The notes under the pieces are model-generated. The model saw only the letters and a list, made by a program, of their open reading frames with translations. It did no database searches and had not been told where the DNA came from. Shown piece after piece: positions 59,283 through 64,000 of a DNA stretch of 64,000 nt. The stretch's first letter is position 1; every line of letters begins with the position of its first letter. Source of the DNA: Andreprevotia chitinilytica DSM 18519 (GTDB taxonomy: Bacteria; Pseudomonadota; Gammaproteobacteria; Burkholderiales; Chitinibacteraceae); assembly GCF_000711875.1 (NCBI RefSeq), contig NZ_JONM01000005.1:1-64000 (forward strand). Direction: 5' to 3'. The position numbers were made by a program, and so were the translations under genes.

Positions 59283-62200
59283 TCAATGCGTAGAACGCCC
59301 GTAATCCGCAGAGCCATCAGACGTGAGCTGATGCGGGCGGATCGATGTGTTGGCGTTGCGCTGCAAGAACGCTGCAATATGCTGGGCCAAGGCGGCGTCG
59401 GCCTTGAAATAGGCGGCTGGCAAGGGATCGGTAATCTGGACGGGGCCTTCATGCATGGCATTTTCCAGCGCGACCGAGGCATTGACCAGATCTGCCGCCG
59501 ATAGCGTGCCGGCCATGCCCTTGGTGGTGTGCACGATGCGCTGCGCAGTGGCGTCGTCACCAGTTCGTAGCGCCAACAAAAGCGCTTCCTCGCTGCCATC
59601 GCGGCTTTGCACGAAGCGCTCCAGCAGCCGCCGCAGTAGCGCGCCTTTGCCGCCGAGCCGCCGCCACACTTCCTCGACATCGATCAGCGGCGCAAGGCCG
59701 GCGAATTCGAGCAGGCCGACGTCGACCTCGGTGGGTTGATCCATGTCGTCCGGCGTGGTGCCGGGGTTGCACCAGGCGGCCAGGATGCGGAACAGCTCGG
59801 TAGGGGAGATGGGCTTGGCCAGATAGTCGTTCATGCCGCGCGCCAGGCATTCTTCGCGATAGCCGGCGATGGCGTGGGCCGTGACGGCGATGATCGGCAA
59901 GCGACGGTGACGCGGTTGTTCTCGCACGCGGCGGGTGGCTTCGTAGCCGTCCATGTGCGGCATCTGGATATCCATCAGCACCGCATCGTAATGGCCGACA
60001 TCGATCAGCTGCAGCGCTTCTTCGCCGCTGCTGGCGATATCGACCCGGTAGCCGGCGCCGAGCAGCAGCTCGCTGGCGACTTGCTGGTTGAAGGCGTTGT
60101 CGTCGACCAGCAGCACGTGGGTGGGGCGGGTCAGCGCCGGGGTGGCTGGGATGGGGGCCTCGATCGGTGCGGTGGAGCGGCTGGCGAGGGCGAAGCTGAC
60201 CATGACGGTGAAGATGGTGCCGCAGCCCGGTTCGCTGTTGACGGCGATTTCCCCGCCCATCAGTTCGACCAGCCGTTTCGAGATCGTCAGGCCCAGGCCG
60301 GTGCCGCCGTAGTGGCGGCTGGTGGAGCGATCGCCCTGCGCAAATGCCTGGAACAGCTGTTTGACCTGATCGGCCTGCATGCCGATGCCGGTGTCTTCGA
60401 CCGAGAATTGCAGCCGCACCGAATCGGCCGTGCGCTCAAGCTGTACCGCCGCCAGCAACACGTAGCCTTGCTCGGTGAATTTGATCGCATTGCCGGTCAG
60501 GTTGATCAGCACCTGGCCGAGCCGATTCGGGTCGCCGCATAGCAGCGCTGGCAGGCCGGGGTCGACCGCCAGATCGAGCGCGATGCCCTGCGCAGAGGCT
60601 TGTTCCGCGAACAGATCGTAAATGCGGTCGAGTACTTCGCGCGGGGAGAACAGGATGGATTCCAGCTCCAGCCGGCCGGCATCGACCTTCGAGAAATCGA
60701 GCACATCGTTGATGATGCCAAGCAGAGATTGGCCGGCCACGGTGATCTTGTGCAGGTAATCCTGCAGCTTGGGCGTCATCTCCTGCCGCTGTGCCAGCTC
60801 GACGAAGCCGAGGATGGCGGTCATGGGCGTGCGGATTTCGTGGCTCATGTTGGCGAGGAATTCGCCTTCCGCCCGGGTGGCGGCTTCGGCAGCTTCCTTG
60901 GCGATTTTCAGTTCATCCAGCCGGCGGCGGATGGTCACGTCCTCGATCACGCCTTCGTAATAACGCACGCTGCCGTCGTCGGCACGGGCGAGGTGGCCGC
61001 TGACGGATAGATCGATCAGCTCGCCACCTTGCCGGCTGCTGCGGAATTCAATGCGGCGGATTGCGCCATCCGGTTCGGCGTGTTGCTTGAGTTGTGCCTG
61101 CACCGCCTCGTTCAACAGCTGTTGGCCGGCTTGGCCTGCCATCAGTTCGGCAGGCGTGGCATAGCCGAGCATGGTGGCGAGGGCTGGATTGGCCATCAGC
61201 AGCCGGCCTTGGGCATCGGCACGGAAAATGCCGTCGGCAGCGTTTTCAAACACGGCGCGGTATTTGGCTTCGGCTTCGCGCAGCTCGGCCACGGCCTGTT
61301 TGTGCTCGCCCACCTCGGCGACCAGATCGGCATAGAGCGAGGCGTTCTGGATCGAAATCGCCGCTTGCGTCGACAAAATGCCCAGCAGATGCATCCGGCC
61401 CGGCGGGAAGGCATCGATCAGCTGCTTGTTGTCGAGGTAGAGCAAGCCGATCAGCTCGCCACCGTGGCGGATGGGCATGCACAAGACGGATTTGGGGCCG
61501 CAGCGCTGGATATAGGGGTCGTTCAGGAAACGGTCGTCGCTGCCCGCGTCGGCCAATACGATGCTGGTGCCGGTGCGCAGCACGTACTGGATGATGGCTT
61601 GGGGCACGGCGGTGGAGGTGAGCGGTACAACTTGGTCGGACGTCGCTGCCGAGTTATCCGTCGAGATTGAGGCCGCGACCACCAAGCCTTCCGTGCGCTG
61701 CAGCAGCACGCAGCCATACTGCGCGCCAGCATTCTCGATCAGCACGCGCAGCAGCCGGTCGAGCAGGCGATCCAGCTCGATTTCGCTGGAAATCGCTTGC
61801 GAAGCCTTCAGCACCGATGCGAGGTCGAGCGTGCTGTCGTTGATGCTGGTAGAGATGGTGGCTTGTATCGTTCTACCCAGGTTTGCGTTGTCGTCATCGC
61901 GTTGGCTGGCCGGCAGTGTGGCGGCCTTGGTGCGTGCTCCCCAGGCGCGGTAGGCCAGCTGCGCCCGGCGCAGGTACAGCTCGGCGAACTCCGGCCGGCT
62001 ACGGCCAAGCCAGAAACGCCCAGCCAGCTCGTTGGCGAGGGCTTCGTGCTGCCGGCAACCTGCCTCACGAGCGGCGTCAATGGCTTCGTCATAGGCCTGG
62101 ATCGCGTCGCCGCTACGGCCATCGATGCGGGCCAGTTCGGCTTCGATCAGCCGTTGCCGGTGCAGGAAGTTGGCCGGCGCGTGTTCGGCCCAGAGGCGCA

Positions 62201-64000
62201 GGCGCTCCAGATTAGCGGCGAGCTGGGTGCGGCGGGCTTTGGCGTCTTCGCTCGCGGCGATGATCAGTGCTTGGTAGAAGACGAATTCGGCCTCGGTGAA
62301 GACGCCCTTGATATAGCCGAGCAGCGGCATGGCCAGATCGAGCGAGGCTTGGGCTGCATCGAGCCGGCCGGCCAGGTAATGCACGAAGGTGTTGAGGGTG
62401 TGATAGAAGGCGAGCGCCGAGTGGCTGCGGTTGGCCGCGCAGCTGCGCAGGAAGTCGGCTTCGGAGATTGAGTCAGTCGATTCCGCCAACCACGCCGGCG
62501 TCTCGCCCCGCAGTGCGGCAATCAGGCGGGCCGCCGCCTGCAAGTTGTCGCTGGAGAGCGAATGCTTGGCCTTCTGGGCGAAGCGCAGGTTCGGTTGCAG
62601 CTCGGTCAGCAGGGTGTCCAGATATTCGCCTCGATGGAAGCGATTCAAGGTGCGGCCGTAGAACAGGATGTAGCCGACGAACTGGAATTCACCCGACTCC
62701 ATGCCGGCGAGCTGGCCCTCGTCATCGAATTGTTCGGCATCGCCGATCGGGTGGCACCAATGGTTGAGGAACATGCTGAGAATCAGGCACGTCTTGCACT
62801 TGAGCCCTTGCAGTTGGTAGCGCTCGGCCAAGCGTAGCCCCAGCATGCCGAACGCGTAACCGGTCTCGAAGCGCCCCAGGTTGGCGGCCAGGGTGTTGCC
62901 GAAGCTGGCATAGCCCTTGGCTGATTCGGGCACGTTGCCGTGGTGCATCGAGAGCGTGGTCATGCGCGCCAGCACCCAGCTGTAGAGCGGGTAGCGGTTG
63001 GCGAAATAGATGGGCGTGTGCACGGTCATCAACAATTTCATCACCGCGATGGTGTCCGGGTCGCTCATCGTTGGCAGATCGAGCAGCGCCATTGGGGAGC
63101 GCCATGCCAGACCGTTGTCGACATCAGCCAGTTCGGCGGTTAGCGCCATCGGTAGCGCTTCGTCGACGGGGAATTCGATACCGAACAGCCGTAGCGCTTT
63201 GGCGGCGGCAGTGATGGCCTGTTCGTACTGCCCCAGCATGGTGTGCTGGGTGATCAGTTGACCGTAGATCTGTGCTTTATCGCGGTTTGATTCGGCCCGC
63301 TCCCAGACCACCTCGATCAGCCGGGCCGATTCGTCGTAGTCGCCATTGAGGTAATTCAGCTCGGCGGCTTCGTTGTGCAGTGCCAATGCGAGCGGGTAAT
63401 CACGTGACCAATCGCCGCCGCCAACAGCGAAGCCTTCGGCCGAATAGCGCAGGGCGGCAGCAAAGGCGGCAGCCGCCTTGGCCCGGCCGGCGGCTTCCAG
63501 ATTGAGCTGGGCCAGCGCCAGTTGCTCGGCCGGGTCGGTGATCAGCACGCGACCCCGGTTGAGGTGATCGACCAGTTCGAACAGCCGTTCGTGCCGGGTG
63601 GTTGGCGTCATGCTCGCCAGCAGCAAGCGACCGATGCGCAAATGCATCGCCGGCCGGTGTTCATCATCGATCAGGCTGTACGCAGCTTGCTGCACCCGGT
63701 CGTGCAGGAACTTGAAGCTGATGTGTACCAGCGGCGAGGTGGCATCGCTGGTATCTGCCAGCTGCAGGCCGGAGCTGGGCAACAGCAATCCTTCGCGGAT
63801 AGCGGGCAACAGGTCGGCATACGCGGCCGGCAGGGGAACCTTGCTGACTGCTGCCAGTGAATCGAGACCGAAGCGGTTGCCAAGGCAAGCGGCGATCTGC
63901 AGCGCAGCGATGGTTGCCGGCGGCGCGGTGCGCAGTTTGTCGACCAGCAGATCGAGCACGTTGTCGGTGAGATCGGCCTCTTCGATCTTGACGATGTCCC
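59283..64000 (-). CDS. Giant hybrid sensor kinase (ATPase/TPR-GAF-PAS-HisKA-REC-Hpt), N-terminus outside window
   Basis: About 1571 residues are visible and the frame is open through the window edge. The first part (TDNVLDLLVDKLR, AACLGNRFGLDSL, FLHDRVQQAAYSLI) is the end of an AAA/predicted-ATPase module that in this family follows a Ser/Thr-kinase-like domain. Then come, relative to position 63959, TPR-like helices (about 100-700), GAF (about 760-905), PAS (about 925-1040), HisKA with FLANMSHEIRTPM, HATPase (NLTGNAIKFTEQG, DTGIGM, GGTGLGLTISKRL), a receiver with phospho-Asp in VLMDIQMP, and Hpt with IVHTTKGMAGT. A multistep phosphorelay sensor; ligand unknown. Convergent with mltG. Confidence 0.92.
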   Translation of the reverse strand, partial: DIVKIEEADLTDNVLDLLVDKLRTAPPATIAALQIAACLGNRFGLDSLAAVSKVPLPAAYADLLPAIREGLLLPSSGLQLADTSDATSPLVHISFKFLHDRVQQAAYSLIDDEHRPAMHLRIGRLLLASMTPTTRHERLFELVDHLNRGRVLITDPAEQLALAQLNLEAAGRAKAAAAFAAALRYSAEGFAVGGGDWSRDYPLALALHNEAAELNYLNGDYDESARLIEVVWERAESNRDKAQIYGQLITQHTMLGQYEQAITAAAKALRLFGIEFPVDEALPMALTAELADVDNGLAWRSPMALLDLPTMSDPDTIAVMKLLMTVHTPIYFANRYPLYSWVLARMTTLSMHHGNVPESAKGYASFGNTLAANLGRFETGYAFGMLGLRLAERYQLQGLKCKTCLILSMFLNHWCHPIGDAEQFDDEGQLAGMESGEFQFVGYILFYGRTLNRFHRGEYLDTLLTELQPNLRFAQKAKHSLSSDNLQAAARLIAALRGETPAWLAESTDSISEADFLRSCAANRSHSALAFYHTLNTFVHYLAGRLDAAQASLDLAMPLLGYIKGVFTEAEFVFYQALIIAASEDAKARRTQLAANLERLRLWAEHAPANFLHRQRLIEAELARIDGRSGDAIQAYDEAIDAAREAGCRQHEALANELAGRFWLGRSRPEFAELYLRRAQLAYRAWGARTKAATLPASQRDDDNANLGRTIQATISTSINDSTLDLASVLKASQAISSEIELDRLLDRLLRVLIENAGAQYGCVLLQRTEGLVVAASISTDNSAATSDQVVPLTSTAVPQAIIQYVLRTGTSIVLADAGSDDRFLNDPYIQRCGPKSVLCMPIRHGGELIGLLYLDNKQLIDAFPPGRMHLLGILSTQAAISIQNASLYADLVAEVGEHKQAVAELREAEAKYRAVFENAADGIFRADAQGRLLMANPALATMLGYATPAELMAGQAGQQLLNEAVQAQLKQHAEPDGAIRRIEFRSSRQGGELIDLSVSGHLARADDGSVRYYEGVIEDVTIRRRLDELKIAKEAAEAATRAEGEFLANMSHEIRTPMTAILGFVELAQRQEMTPKLQDYLHKITVAGQSLLGIINDVLDFSKVDAGRLELESILFSPREVLDRIYDLFAEQASAQGIALDLAVDPGLPALLCGDPNRLGQVLINLTGNAIKFTEQGYVLLAAVQLERTADSVRLQFSVEDTGIGMQADQVKQLFQAFAQGDRSTSRHYGGTGLGLTISKRLVELMGGEIAVNSEPGCGTIFTVMVSFALASRSTAPIEAPIPATPALTRPTHVLLVDDNAFNQQVASELLLGAGYRVDIASSGEEALQLIDVGHYDAVLMDIQMPHMDGYEATRRVREQPRHRRLPIIAVTAHAIAGYREECLARGMNDYLAKPISPTELFRILAAWCNPGTTPDDMDQPTEVDVGLLEFAGLAPLIDVEEVWRRLGGKGALLRRLLERFVQSRDGSEEALLLALRTGDDATAQRIVHTTKGMAGTLSAADLVNASVALENAMHEGPVQITDPLPAAYFKADAALAQHIAAFLQRNANTSIRPHQLTSDGSADYGRSTH

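Overview
The window is high-GC proteobacterial chromosome. Gene content (HpnD/HpnE squalene genes, lysC, alr, aroC, YoaA-like helicase, mltG, an RND pump) and codon style suggest a betaproteobacterium, perhaps Neisseriales-like; no rRNA is present to settle this. Its centrepiece, about 10.1-50.8 kb, is a complete type VI secretion system (T6SS).

Layout. At 0-0.35 kb is the broken end of an IS3-family element, followed by a palindromic repeat. At 0.7-6.2 kb (minus strand) lies an lplT-like transporter translationally coupled to an RND adaptor and RND permease, closed by a clear terminator. At 6.4-9.5 kb (plus) are dedA, alr and lysC, then a tRNA-Ser(GCU) with a textbook promoter and terminator.

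T6SS. It has three blocks. Plus strand, 10.1-20.7 kb: vgrG copy 1, a 527-residue cargo effector, two tandem paralogous immunity-like genes, a small exported protein, a TPR-like protein and clpV. Minus strand, 41.4 down to 21.0 kb: tssJ, tssK, tssL, tssE, vgrG copy 2, a DUF4123 adaptor, a MIX-motif/VasX-like effector, three tandem membrane immunity-like paralogues, a rhomboid protease/beta-propeller fusion, tssF, tssG, a two-TM protein of unknown function, a PAAR tip protein and tssA. Plus strand, 41.5-50.8 kb: a TagX-like M15 peptidase, tssM, tagF, tssB, tssC, hcp and an OmpA-like lipoprotein. All 13 core Tss functions plus PAAR are present. No PpkA/PppA/Fha genes are seen, so the threonine phosphorylation pathway is absent from this locus.

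The two vgrG genes are almost identical over about 2.4 kb, lie in inverted orientation about 23 kb apart, and diverge abruptly just before their C-terminal tails and cargo. This is the most striking large-scale structure: recombination between them would swap tips and effector modules between two transcription units. The most unusual single gene is the rhomboid-coiled coil-propeller fusion.

Downstream, 51.1-59.2 kb (plus), are aroC, a DUF4136-type lipoprotein, hpnD and hpnE, an SDR lacking its catalytic serine, a YoaA/DinG helicase and mltG. The window ends inside a giant minus-strand hybrid sensor kinase (59.3 to beyond 64 kb). Six copies of a CTCTCCC/GGGAGAG mosaic repeat occupy intergenic gaps throughout.
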